DNA of 64,000 nt from Shewanella oncorhynchi (lineage in GTDB: Bacteria > Pseudomonadota > Gammaproteobacteria > Enterobacterales > Shewanellaceae), in assembly GCF_012584455.1 (NCBI RefSeq), contig NZ_JABAEB010000006.1:65440-129439 (forward strand). The letters are read 5' to 3'. Below, in pieces: positions 23,463 through 32,232 of the stretch. Every line of letters starts with the position of its first letter. Within the stretch, counting starts at the first letter, position 1. Position numbers and translations under genes: made by a program. The notes below the pieces were generated by a model. That model did no database searches. It saw only the letters and a list, made by a program, of their open reading frames with translations, and was not told the DNA's origin.

Positions 23463-24620
23463 ATGTCTGCAACCACCACCGCTTTGGGCTTTGCCGCCTT
23501 AAGCAGCCAGTTAAATGTCAATTCAGAAGCCGCCTTTGTGGTTGGTGAAGATGGCTACATTCAGGCGCTGCCTGATGGCCACTTTGCTGCCGTAGATGGT
23601 CGCCCTGATGATGTGGCTGGTGGCAAGTGGTTGATGGATAGCGTTGCGTTCGCGGCCCTGCAAGCAAACACCCCCCATAAAGCCGGTGATCTGGTTATTG
23701 ACTACGAACACCAAACCCTCAACAAAGAGAAGAATGGCCAGCCTGCACCCGCTGCGGGTTGGTTCAACATCGATGACGTGCAATATCGACAAGGGCAGGG
23801 CTTGTTCATTAAGCCGCGCTTTACCGATAACGCCATCGCTTATCTCACTGCCAAAGAATACAAGTACTTCAGCCTAGTGTTCGGTTATGACACCAGCACT
23901 GGCCGCCCGCAATTTATCCACTCAGCCGCGTTAACTAACCGCCCTGGTGTCGATGGCATGTTGCCACTCGCATCGTTGGTTGCACTGGCTGCTCTTAATA
24001 CAAGCCTCAATCCACACGAACTTATCCAATCTACCGACACGGAGGAACTCCATGTGAACCCATTACTGAGAAAAATCTTAGCCGCCTTGGGCGTTGAAAT
24101 TCCCGATGACGTGACAGCTTTAACCGCTGAGCAAGAGGTCGCGGCGCTATCTGCACTTAATACGCTAACCACGGCAGCAAATAGCGTTGATGGCCTTAAG
24201 CAAGAAGTCACTGCACTAACGGCTAAAGTCGGCACTGTTGACCTAAGCGAGTATGTGCCAGCTTCAACAGCGAAGGCCCTGCGCGCGCAGCTGGTTTCGC
24301 TAACTGCTGAAAACGGTGTGCTTACCGTTGAGCAAACCGTGAAGGCGGCGATAGATGAAGGCAAAGCCTTTGAGTGTGAACGTGATTACCTAACCAAGTT
24401 AGGCCAGCAATCCATGGTGGCACTTACTGCCAACTTGGGTGAGCGTGTGGCTATTGCCGCATTAACGGCCAAGCAAACCACCACAGTTCCCGATCCTATC
24501 AAGGACAAGGAAACCAAACTCGCGGCACTGACTGCCGACCAAATCAAAATGGCCGATTCTTGGGGCATGTCGCACGCTGACTTTGCTAAAGCTATCGCCG
24601 CTGATCAGGAGCACAAATAA
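23463..24620 (+). CDS. Mu gpI-like head maturation protease with C-terminal scaffold
   Basis: A 385-aa protein. The N-terminal part (residues 20-185) is the Mu I-type protease: IQALPDGHFAAVDGRPDDVAGGKWLMD, DLVIDYEHQTLNKEKNGQPAPAAGWF and SLVFGYDTSTGRPQFIHSAALTNRPGVDGM, with His/Ser residues likely catalytic. The C-terminal part (from about residue 198) is a helical Ala/Leu-rich scaffold that the protease removes during capsid maturation. An internal start can produce the scaffold alone (24054). It ends one base into the capsid gene. Confidence 0.9.
   Translation: MSATTTALGFAALSSQLNVNSEAAFVVGEDGYIQALPDGHFAAVDGRPDDVAGGKWLMDSVAFAALQANTPHKAGDLVIDYEHQTLNKEKNGQPAPAAGWFNIDDVQYRQGQGLFIKPRFTDNAIAYLTAKEYKYFSLVFGYDTSTGRPQFIHSAALTNRPGVDGMLPLASLVALAALNTSLNPHELIQSTDTEELHVNPLLRKILAALGVEIPDDVTALTAEQEVAALSALNTLTTAANSVDGLKQEVTALTAKVGTVDLSEYVPASTAKALRAQLVSLTAENGVLTVEQTVKAAIDEGKAFECERDYLTKLGQQSMVALTANLGERVAIAALTAKQTTTVPDPIKDKETKLAALTADQIKMADSWGMSHADFAKAIAADQEHK
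24054..24620 (+). CDS. internal in-frame start giving scaffold protein alone (Mu Z-like)
   Basis: GTG 24054 is in the protease frame (codon 198) and is preceded by GGAGG (24041-24045) with an 8-bp spacer, a strong ribosome site inside a gene. The product would be the 188-aa helical scaffold (MNPLLRKILAALGVEIPDDV). Mu uses the same device: scaffold Z is made from within protease gene I. Confidence 0.65.
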   Translation: MNPLLRKILAALGVEIPDDVTALTAEQEVAALSALNTLTTAANSVDGLKQEVTALTAKVGTVDLSEYVPASTAKALRAQLVSLTAENGVLTVEQTVKAAIDEGKAFECERDYLTKLGQQSMVALTANLGERVAIAALTAKQTTTVPDPIKDKETKLAALTADQIKMADSWGMSHADFAKAIAADQEHK

Positions 24621-25540
24621 TGGCTGCTATTAACGCCCCAGTATTACAAGCCCTGCGCACTATGGTGCGTAGCGAGTTTCAAAATGCGTTAGCTAAGACT
24701 GATCCACTGTATTTAAAAATAGCCTCAGTGGTGCCAAGCAATACTAAGTCCAATACCTACGGCTGGTTAGGCTCAATGCCGACCATGCGCGAATGGATTG
24801 GTGCGCGGGTGATCAACTCCATCAAAGAGCATGGTTATTCAATCACTAACCGTACCTTTGAAACCACCATCGGTATTAGTCGTGATGATGTGGAAGATGA
24901 CACTTTAGGGATTTACAAACCTATGGTGCAGGCATTGGCGCAGGAAGGTGAAGAGTTTCCCGACGACTTGGTGTTCGAGCTATTAGCCGAGGGCTTTGGC
25001 ACTTTGTGTTATGACGGGCAGAACTTTTTTGACACTGACCATCCCGTTAACGAGAAGCACGATGGTACGGGGGCTGACGTATCGGTGGCCAACATGGTGG
25101 TTGATGGCGCTTATACGGGGGAACCTTGGTTTTTGCTCGATACCACGCGCCCATTAAAGCCACTCATCTTTCAAGAGCGTCGCAAGCTGGATTTAAACAC
25201 CCTGTTTAATCCAACCGACCCTGCAGTTTGGACCAATAACGAGTTCCAGTTCGGCACCGATATGCGCTGTGAGGCGGGCTTTGGCTTCTGGCAAATGGCC
25301 TTCGCCAACAAGCGTACTCTCAATGCCACCAACCTATGGAGCGCTTACAAAGCCATGCAAGCTTTTACCAGCGATGGCGGTAAGAAGCTCAAGATTCGCC
25401 CCAATTTGTTGGTGATCCCAGCTTCTCTTGAAGACGTCGCACTCAAGTTAATGACCCGTGAGCGCATTGATGAAGGTGGCGTGACCGTGGATAACGAATT
25501 GAAAGGCAAGTTCGAGATCCTTGTGGTGCCACAGCTTTAG
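24620..25540 (+). CDS. major capsid protein, Mu gpT-like
   Basis: This 306-aa protein matches the Mu T major head family: LRTMVRSEFQNALAKTDPLYLKIASVVPSNTKSNTYGWLGSMPTMREWIG, then RTFETTIGISRDDVEDDTLGIY and the C-terminal LLVIPASLEDVALKLM...FEILVVPQL. It is expected in about 400 copies forming the icosahedral shell. Followed by an 82-bp gap with no gene. Confidence 0.95.
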   Translation: MAAINAPVLQALRTMVRSEFQNALAKTDPLYLKIASVVPSNTKSNTYGWLGSMPTMREWIGARVINSIKEHGYSITNRTFETTIGISRDDVEDDTLGIYKPMVQALAQEGEEFPDDLVFELLAEGFGTLCYDGQNFFDTDHPVNEKHDGTGADVSVANMVVDGAYTGEPWFLLDTTRPLKPLIFQERRKLDLNTLFNPTDPAVWTNNEFQFGTDMRCEAGFGFWQMAFANKRTLNATNLWSAYKAMQAFTSDGGKKLKIRPNLLVIPASLEDVALKLMTRERIDEGGVTVDNELKGKFEILVVPQL

Positions 25541-25622
25541 GTGTTCACCCCTTAAGTTTGAGCAGCGAATCGCAGGCACAAGGATGCGCCCGCACCCCAA
25601 CATCGAGTGAGGTAACAATGAA

Positions 25623-26147
25623 ATGGCGAATCCTTCTAAGAACATTCAAGTCCTGTTGGTTATCTGTCTTGCGCACACTGGCTACCGCCGTGCGGGCATG
25701 GCGCTTACCAAAGGCGAAAACCTTATACCGCTGGCCGAGCTGTCGGATGAGCAAGTTGCAGCGTTTGAAGCTGACCAGCGCCTTAAAGTATCTGTGCGTG
25801 ATATGGCACCAGCGTCGGGGAGTGTGGACATTCCAGACGGTGATCAGACATTAGGCACCGATATCACAGGCACGCTCACTGGTGTGAAAGAACCTAGCGG
25901 TGAAGAGAAAGTCTTAAACCAACTGACAGTAGATGAACTGTTAGACCAGCTCACGGTAAAGGATCTTAAGGCGCTAGCAAAAGACTTGGAGATCACCGGC
26001 TTTAACTCGATGAATAAACCTGACTTAGTCAATGCTATTCGGGCGGTAAGAGTCACAGTGCCAGGTGCGAGTGAAGCGGATTCCCCAAGCGCTGAAACGG
26101 AAAGCACTGAACCATTTGGCACCACCACCAACGAAGCAGGTGAATAG
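25623..26147 (+). CDS. FluMu gp38/HI1506-like protein with SAP/Rho-N-like C-terminus
   Basis: A 174-aa protein. The N-terminus (NIQVLLVICLAHTGYRRAGMALTKGENLIPLAELSDEQVAAFEADQRLKV) is the Mu-like FluMu N-terminal domain. The C-terminal segment LTVKDLKALAKDLEITGFNSMNKPDLVNAIRAV has the helix-extended-helix pattern of SAP/HeH/Rho-N DNA-binding modules. Function is probably structural or in capsid-DNA contact. It lies between the capsid and gp36-like genes as in other Mu-like prophages. Confidence 0.75.
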   Translation: MANPSKNIQVLLVICLAHTGYRRAGMALTKGENLIPLAELSDEQVAAFEADQRLKVSVRDMAPASGSVDIPDGDQTLGTDITGTLTGVKEPSGEEKVLNQLTVDELLDQLTVKDLKALAKDLEITGFNSMNKPDLVNAIRAVRVTVPGASEADSPSAETESTEPFGTTTNEAGE

Positions 26148-26149
26148 CC

Positions 26150-26605
26150 ATGGCCGACTTAGCCATCACAAGAGCCATGTACGCTACCACTGACAACATG
26201 CTGAGTCGCTTTGGTGCGCAGGACTTAATGCTGCTTACCGAACGCGAAGGCAGCGTGCCAGGGGAAATCAATTTCGCCTTGCTTGAGCAGGCGCTGCGCG
26301 ATGCGTCTGCCGAGATTGATGGCTATATCGTGGGCCGTTACACCTTGCCGTTAACCACGGTTCCCGCCGTATTGGAGCGTAACTGCTGCGATATCGCCCG
26401 TTACTTCTTGTATGGCGATAAAGCCCCTGAACAAGTCGAGAAACGCTATACCGCTGTGGTGAAGTTTTTAACCGCCGTGAGCAAAGGCGATATCAGTTTG
26501 GGGCTAGCTGATACGGGTGAAGTCGCTAGCCAAAGTGAGCTAGTAGTCAGCATCGACAGTGCAGGTAGCGTGTTTGGCCGTGCATCGTCTAAGGGGTTTA
26601 TCTGA
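26150..26605 (+). CDS. DUF1320 protein, Mu gp36-like (head-tail connector)
   Basis: A 151-aa protein with the DUF1320 pattern: LLEQALRDASAEIDGYIVGRYTLPLTTVPAVLERNCCDIARYFLYG, then EKRYTAVVKFLTAVSKGDISLG. Homologues resemble HK97 gp6/lambda FI-type connector or head completion proteins. The stop overlaps the next start by one base. Confidence 0.88.
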   Translation: MADLAITRAMYATTDNMLSRFGAQDLMLLTEREGSVPGEINFALLEQALRDASAEIDGYIVGRYTLPLTTVPAVLERNCCDIARYFLYGDKAPEQVEKRYTAVVKFLTAVSKGDISLGLADTGEVASQSELVVSIDSAGSVFGRASSKGFI

Positions 26606-27045
26606 TGTTTGAAATTAAAGATAACTACCTTGCTGCAGGTGATGCGTTGACTCAACTGCTTGAGCCATTAGTGGCGAGTCAGAAGCTGAAAAAGGTCTAT
26701 CAAGCCAATGAGCTAAGCGAAGTGGATGAGCGCAGCCAAATCACCCCCGCCGCCCATGTGCTGTATATGGGCGATACGCTGGCGGATACCGCACAAGGCG
26801 GCAACACCAGCCAAATTAAGCAGACTTGGCTTGTGGTATTGGCTTGCCGTTTATCTATCCACGAAGGCCAAGCAGGTGAGCTATTAGTCAGCCTGTTAAA
26901 CGCGATTGTGGGTAAGTCCATTGCGGTGGATGGTCAGATGCTTGGCCCCTTTGTGCGCGTTAACAGTCCCGTTAAACCCCGTTTCACTAAAAGCCACGGT
27001 TATTACCCCGTGGCGTTAAGTGTGATTTTGAGATTCAAACCTTAA
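26605..27045 (+). CDS. Mu gp37-like (DUF1834-type) tail terminator/completion protein
   Basis: This 146-aa protein has the pattern of Gp37-type proteins (AAHVLYMGDTLADTAQGGNTSQIKQTWLVVLACRL, then SPVKPRFTKSHGYYPVALSVILRF). Its position between connector and tail tube fits a tail terminator. Specific assignment is by position and weak similarity. Confidence 0.72.
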   Translation: MFEIKDNYLAAGDALTQLLEPLVASQKLKKVYQANELSEVDERSQITPAAHVLYMGDTLADTAQGGNTSQIKQTWLVVLACRLSIHEGQAGELLVSLLNAIVGKSIAVDGQMLGPFVRVNSPVKPRFTKSHGYYPVALSVILRFKP

Positions 27046-27065
27046 CAACCTAAGAGGAACTCACC

Positions 27066-27812
27066 ATGAGTGGATTATTAGTCGCAGGCAACTTCTTTGT
27101 TGACCGCTTAAATGCCCAAGGGCAATCAACGGGGATCATTGGCCCCATCAACACCACTAAGCTCGCGATCAAAACCGATGCCGATGAAAAGGTTCGTCCA
27201 AGTAAAAAGAAAGACAGCTACGGCCAAGCCTTAAGTGTGGTGAAAATTGCCAAGCCCGCCGAAGTGGAATGGTCATTCGACGATCAACCTGCCGAACTGA
27301 TTGCCATGGCACTGTTGGGTGATACCCAAGTGCTGAACACGGGCAGCGGCAACTTAACCGATGAAGCTGTGACCTTACCAACCAATCAACGTTGGATTCA
27401 GCTACCTGAAAGTAACTTTGCCGCCCTCGGTTTTGTGGTGAAGAAAGACGCTACCACCTTAGTGCTGGGCACTGACTATGAGGTGAACTATGCCCTAGGG
27501 CTAGTGCGTGCCGTAAAAGGCGGCGCAATTGAAGCGGGCGGCGCAGTGACTGTGACAGGCCAACATAACGCCATTTCCGGCACGCTAGTTCGTGGTGGCA
27601 TTAGTGCCCAAACCCGCGCGCGGCTCTTCGGTGAAGGTAAAAACCTCGAAACAGGCAAGCCGATTAAGCTCGAAATTTTCGACGCCAGCTTATCGCCAAC
27701 AGCGGCGCTCGATTTTGCCGCCAGCGAGTTTGTGAGTGCGACCTTAGCAGGCAAAGCACAGTTGGTGACGGGGAAAGATCATCCGTTCGAGTACCTAGAG
27801 TTGGATGCGTAA
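27066..27812 (+). CDS. major tail tube protein
   Basis: A 248-aa protein, mostly beta strands (LLVAGNFFVDRLN, then GIIGPINTTKLAIKTDADEKVRPSKKKDSYGQALSVVKIAKPAEVEWSFDD in the tube fold pattern). It sits immediately before the tape measure gene and is the only candidate tube protein. No sheath gene accompanies it, which argues for a non-contractile tail. A Shine-Dalgarno (AGAGGAA) precedes the ATG. Confidence 0.78.
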   Translation: MSGLLVAGNFFVDRLNAQGQSTGIIGPINTTKLAIKTDADEKVRPSKKKDSYGQALSVVKIAKPAEVEWSFDDQPAELIAMALLGDTQVLNTGSGNLTDEAVTLPTNQRWIQLPESNFAALGFVVKKDATTLVLGTDYEVNYALGLVRAVKGGAIEAGGAVTVTGQHNAISGTLVRGGISAQTRARLFGEGKNLETGKPIKLEIFDASLSPTAALDFAASEFVSATLAGKAQLVTGKDHPFEYLELDA

Positions 27813-27832
27813 GCGGTTTTGCTTAACCCAAA

Positions 27833-27866
27833 GGCATGGCCGTACTCAATTGCCATGCCCTTTAAT
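27833..27866 (+). terminator. hairpin between tail tube and tape measure genes
   Basis: GGCATGGC (27833-27840) and GCCATGCC (27852-27859) form a perfect 8-bp stem with an 11-nt loop, followed by CTTTAATT. It lies where lambda-like phages keep the frameshifting tail chaperone gene and probably limits transcription from the tube gene. Confidence 0.6.
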
Positions 27867-27931
27867 TCCCATTTAACCGCCGTTTAAACACCGATTATTT
27901 AGATACTAATGAGAGCATTAACGAGATAGCC

Positions 27932-30900
27932 ATGGCTGATAAAACCTTAGAACTCGCCCTGCGGATCGTGGCAGAAGCCACGGGCAAGCAACACATTGCG
28001 GCTTTAGTCGATGAGCTTAAGCGCATCGGCACTGAGTCGGATGCGGCGAATCCTAAGACGCAGGCGCTCGCTGATGAACTTGATGGCGTGAGTGATGCCA
28101 GCCAAGCGGGTGCTAACCAAGTTGATGAACTCAAAAATAGCCTTGATCCGTTAAGCGACCAGCTAGACCAAGTGGCCCAAAGCGGCCGTAATACCAGCAA
28201 CCAAACAGAGCAGCTTACTAATGACCTCAAGCCTTTAGCAACTGGGCTTGATGACGTAGGCGATAGCAGCCAATCGACCAGCCAAAAAGCCAATACCTTA
28301 GCCAATAAGCTCGATGAACTGGCTAACCAGCAAGACCTGATCAACACCATTAAGCGGTCACGTAATGAGCTTGAACAACAAGAGCTTGCTGTCACTGCCG
28401 CCGCCTTAGCACTGCAGGACTTAAAGCAACGTGCCAGCCAAACGGATGCGCCTTTTGTGCAGCTGGCACGCTCTATTGATGTGGCAGAAAAAGAGCTGGA
28501 GCAAATGCAGCGCGAGTTAGCGCAGCAATCATCTAGCCACACTAAGCTGCAAAATGCCCTGTCAAAATCGGGCATTGATTACAACAACCTGACCACAGCG
28601 CAGCGCAAGTTAAGTGCCGAATTTGACGGCACTGGCCGCAATGTCGATAAGTTTGCTAATCAGTTAGATAAGGGCAATGCCAGCGCCCGTGATCAAGCCA
28701 GTTCGCTGCGTGGCGTGATCGGCCAAGTGACCGCTTTAGCGGGTGCCTATTTGGGCTTTGACCGCGTGGCCCAAGCGTTGAAGGATGTCTTTGCCACGGG
28801 CGATCAATTTGAACGTCTTGGCGTACAAATGAATGCCGTGATGGGCGGTTTTGAATCTGGCAAACAAGCCACCGCTTGGGTAAAGCAATTCGCCATCGAT
28901 GTGCCACTGCAACTGAACGAAGTCAACCAAGCGTTTGTGAAGGCCAAAGCCTTTGGCCTTGATCCTATGAACGGCACCATGAAGGCGATTGTGGATCAAG
29001 CCTTTAAACTCGGTGGCGGTTTTCAAGAGGTTGAGGGGATCACCTTGGCACTCGGCCAAGCCTGGGCAAAACAAAAGCTACAGGGTGAGGAGATCCTGCA
29101 GTTGATTGAGCGCGGCGTGCCCGTATGGGACATGCTGGCTAAGGTCACGGGAAAGAACACCTTAGAGCTGCAAAAACTCAGTGAGCAAGGCAAGCTTGGC
29201 CGTGATGTGATCCAAGGCTTGATTGATGAAATGGGCCGAGCCGCAAATGGCAGCGCAGCGGCGCAGATGGCTTTGCTCAGTGGCCAAGTATCAAACCTCA
29301 AAGACAACCTTTCATCCTTCTATGATCTCGTGGCTCAGTCCGGTGCGCTTGATTGGCTCAAGGGCCAGATCAGTGAGTTGAATCTTGAGTTTGCCGCCAT
29401 GGCCGCTGATGGCCGTTTAAAGGAATGGGCGCAGCAAGTCAGCGACACGATCGTGAGCATAGGCTCAGCGGTGCAAGATGGCGCGGCGATGCTGTACCAC
29501 TTCCGTGATGAAATTGGTTTTGTGGCTAAGGCATTTCTCGCGTTAAAAGTCGGTAGCTATTTTAGTGATGTGATCACGGGAGCCAATGCCGCCATCGGCG
29601 TGATGCGTCTTTACACTGGCGCGATCATGGGTACCACTGCGGCGAGTGAGGGCGCGGCCTTAGCTGCTGGCAAACTTAAAACCGCCTTGGCAGCAGCGGC
29701 TAAAGCGGGTTTGTACTTAGCCCTGATTAGCGAGTTGATCGAGGTCGCTCGGGTATACCAAGAGTTATTGATTGCTGAAGAAGCACTGGAAAAATCTAAA
29801 CGCGCTGCCGCGTCTAGCGCCAAACAGTTGGAGTACTCACTTAAGGATCTCAGTGAGCAAACGGGCGTAGCCTTTACCACTATGGCCGAGTTCAACAAGG
29901 CGGTAGACGAAGGCAAACTGATTTATGACGACGCCACTGGTAAGTGGAAGAACGCCGCGAAAGCGATGGAAGAAGTTAAACAGGCCGCCGTTGACGTCGT
30001 TGAGCCGATTAAACTAACGGTTGAAGAAGCGCTGCGCCTGACCTTTACCTTAAGCGAACAAACTAAAACGCTCGATGGCGTTAAAGGTGGTATGGGCGGT
30101 TTCATTCGCCAAATTGATGCCGCCTTAGTGCCGTTAAAGGCGGCGGGGGATCAATACGAAGGCCACGTTAAGTTACTCACATTACTGCGCGCCAAGTTTG
30201 AAGAGCAGCAAACCTATCTTGATGCCACGGCTAAGGGCGCAGAGGCATTGGAACAAGCCTATAAGGACTTAGGGCTGACCAGTAGCCATGCCTTAGAGCA
30301 GGTGAATACGAAAGCCGAAGCGGCCTTTAATCTGATTAAAAACAACCGTGAACCGATTGAGCAACAAAAGGATGCATTTTTAGCCTGGGCTAAAGCGGCA
30401 TTAACGGCCGCCGAAGCGACGGGCGCAGCGGTACCCGAAACCTTGAAAGCGCAAGCCGCTACCCTTGGACTAACCAAGGAACTAAGCGAGCTGACTGCGA
30501 AGCAATACGGCTATACAGACAGCGTGAAGGAACTTTCACCCGAGCAAGCCAAGCTAAGCCGCGCAGTGGCAGAAACTGAAGCCCGTTTGAAGCAATGCCG
30601 CGATGTGATGAAAAGCTCGACGGTATCGAGTAAAGCCAAAGCAAAAGCTCAACAAGATCTGATTAGTTTACAGGGCAAGTTAAGTGACCAAACTAAGCAG
30701 CTCAGTGAGGTTCAGGCACTCGAAGCGGCTAATTATGAACAGATAAAAAGTAAGTATGCCGCTGTATCTGACGAGATGTTAAGGCTCGAACAAGCCTATA
30801 AAGACGGCGGCATCACGGCGGAAGAATACCTGCGACAAAAAGAACGCTTAGTTGAAGTGCTAAGAATATTGCAACGCTTAATGGGCGGTTTAGAAGATGG

Positions 30901-31858
30901 TGAGCAAGAGACTGACGAACAGGTAAAAAAGACCACTAAAACCTTAATTGAGCAACGCGAAGAACTTGAACAATTAGAGGAAACCACTGGCCGCGCTACT
31001 GAGTATGTAAACCTGTTCGCGGGTGCCTATGCCCACTTAAATAAACAGTTCAACTTTAACGAAGATAGCACCGAAAAACTCAACGCCCGCGTCGATGAGC
31101 TGACTAAAAGCATCATGAACAATATGCGGGTGAATACGGGCTTTTGGGGTGTGCTGGCGCAGCTCAGTAACCAAGCATTTATCCGCGAAAAGCAGATCAT
31201 CAATGAAACCTTACTGACCCGCAAATGGACTGAAGAACTCGAAAGCTCAAGCATTAGCCTCGATCGCGTCAATCAAATTAGCCGCGAGGCTAAGTGGAAT
31301 ATACGCGAGCTAGGCGACGAAGAGCTTAAGCCTCTGCAAGCGGCCATTGATGCTACCCGCGATCGTATTCTCGGCCTGCGTGACGATATCAACGCGACCT
31401 TGGACAGTCTTAAAGATGAGATGGATCAGCTCAACAATAACCAAGCCGCTATCGAGAAGCGTCGCTATGAGCAGCAACAGGCTGAGCTTAAGGCGCAGCT
31501 CGATGCTGCCCGCACAGCTCAGGATAAAGAGTCCATCGCCAGTGCCCAAGAAGCACTGCAACTGAGTCAGCAAATCTACGCCACCAAACTAAAACAAATC
31601 GAAGCAGAGGCGGTAGAACGTAACGCGCAGGCGATCGAGCGTGCATCAAGCAGTGCAAGCACCGCGATGAATTCCACTCGCAGTACTACAAGCCAAACCA
31701 CTTCGCCATCGGTGAGTAATCAGAACACAGGCGGCAGTGTACAAATTTATCGGTTAGAGCTGGCAATGCCATCGGGCAATGTGGTGAAAGCTGATTTGCT
31801 TGATGAGTTTAAGCAGCTGTTTTTGCGCGAACTAGAACAGATTAAGGCCACCTCATGA
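27932..31858 (+). CDS. tape measure protein
   Basis: A 1308-aa protein setting tail length. After a coiled-coil N-terminus (residues 1-260, many Asp/Gln/Leu) comes the tape-measure domain (about 270-470, GVIGQVTALAGAYLGFDRVAQALKDVF and FKLGGGFQEVEGITLALGQAWAKQKLQGEEILQL). Hydrophobic segments at about 535-550 and 580-610 may cross the membrane during DNA injection, then long coiled coils reach the C-terminus. At 0.15 nm per residue the tail would be about 195 nm, within the siphovirus range. Confidence 0.93.
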   Translation: MADKTLELALRIVAEATGKQHIAALVDELKRIGTESDAANPKTQALADELDGVSDASQAGANQVDELKNSLDPLSDQLDQVAQSGRNTSNQTEQLTNDLKPLATGLDDVGDSSQSTSQKANTLANKLDELANQQDLINTIKRSRNELEQQELAVTAAALALQDLKQRASQTDAPFVQLARSIDVAEKELEQMQRELAQQSSSHTKLQNALSKSGIDYNNLTTAQRKLSAEFDGTGRNVDKFANQLDKGNASARDQASSLRGVIGQVTALAGAYLGFDRVAQALKDVFATGDQFERLGVQMNAVMGGFESGKQATAWVKQFAIDVPLQLNEVNQAFVKAKAFGLDPMNGTMKAIVDQAFKLGGGFQEVEGITLALGQAWAKQKLQGEEILQLIERGVPVWDMLAKVTGKNTLELQKLSEQGKLGRDVIQGLIDEMGRAANGSAAAQMALLSGQVSNLKDNLSSFYDLVAQSGALDWLKGQISELNLEFAAMAADGRLKEWAQQVSDTIVSIGSAVQDGAAMLYHFRDEIGFVAKAFLALKVGSYFSDVITGANAAIGVMRLYTGAIMGTTAASEGAALAAGKLKTALAAAAKAGLYLALISELIEVARVYQELLIAEEALEKSKRAAASSAKQLEYSLKDLSEQTGVAFTTMAEFNKAVDEGKLIYDDATGKWKNAAKAMEEVKQAAVDVVEPIKLTVEEALRLTFTLSEQTKTLDGVKGGMGGFIRQIDAALVPLKAAGDQYEGHVKLLTLLRAKFEEQQTYLDATAKGAEALEQAYKDLGLTSSHALEQVNTKAEAAFNLIKNNREPIEQQKDAFLAWAKAALTAAEATGAAVPETLKAQAATLGLTKELSELTAKQYGYTDSVKELSPEQAKLSRAVAETEARLKQCRDVMKSSTVSSKAKAKAQQDLISLQGKLSDQTKQLSEVQALEAANYEQIKSKYAAVSDEMLRLEQAYKDGGITAEEYLRQKERLVEVLRILQRLMGGLEDGEQETDEQVKKTTKTLIEQREELEQLEETTGRATEYVNLFAGAYAHLNKQFNFNEDSTEKLNARVDELTKSIMNNMRVNTGFWGVLAQLSNQAFIREKQIINETLLTRKWTEELESSSISLDRVNQISREAKWNIRELGDEELKPLQAAIDATRDRILGLRDDINATLDSLKDEMDQLNNNQAAIEKRRYEQQQAELKAQLDAARTAQDKESIASAQEALQLSQQIYATKLKQIEAEAVERNAQAIERASSSASTAMNSTRSTTSQTTSPSVSNQNTGGSVQIYRLELAMPSGNVVKADLLDEFKQLFLRELEQIKATS

Positions 31859-32220
31859 TCACCTTAGACACGCTTCAATTACCGCATTTTATTTGGCTTA
31901 ACCGCTTTGGTTATACGCCCTTTGTGAGCAGCACTGAGTTTGCGCTCGATGGCTCGCAGCATGTTGAAGTCGCGGCTAAACAAGCAGGGCGTTCCATTAT
32001 GCTCTTTAGTGATGGCGAATCTTTAAGTCTGTTTGAAGCTCTTGAAAGCCACGCCAATACAAAAGGGGCGGCCAGTTTCAATCTGGATATTAACGGCACT
32101 GTTTTTAGCGTGATTTGGGATTACCGCGATCAACCGATTAGTGGTGCACCAGACATTAACTACAGCGATAGCGCCCCCGATGCTGTCGATGCCATCACCC
32201 TCAAGTTAATCACTGTTTAA
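31855..32220 (+). CDS. tail assembly protein after the tape measure
   Basis: This 121-aa beta-rich protein (LPHFIWLNRFGYTPFVSSTEFALDGSQHVEVAAKQAGR and INGTVFSVIWDYRDQPISGAPDINYSD) overlaps the tape measure gene by 4 bp. Position suggests a distal-tail or gpN/LysM-like adaptor protein; the family is not certain. Confidence 0.7.
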   Translation: MITLDTLQLPHFIWLNRFGYTPFVSSTEFALDGSQHVEVAAKQAGRSIMLFSDGESLSLFEALESHANTKGAASFNLDINGTVFSVIWDYRDQPISGAPDINYSDSAPDAVDAITLKLITV

Positions 32221-32232
32221 AGGCTGTTTAAT

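Noticed and set aside
23885..24364. 159-aa minus-strand frame
   Set aside because: Antisense of the scaffold part of the protease gene; Ser/Val-rich, with no start signal.
27895..28575. 226-aa serine-rich minus-strand frame
   Set aside because: Antisense shadow of the coiled-coil part of the tape measure gene; low-complexity Ser/Leu composition is the complement of Gln/Asp-rich codons.
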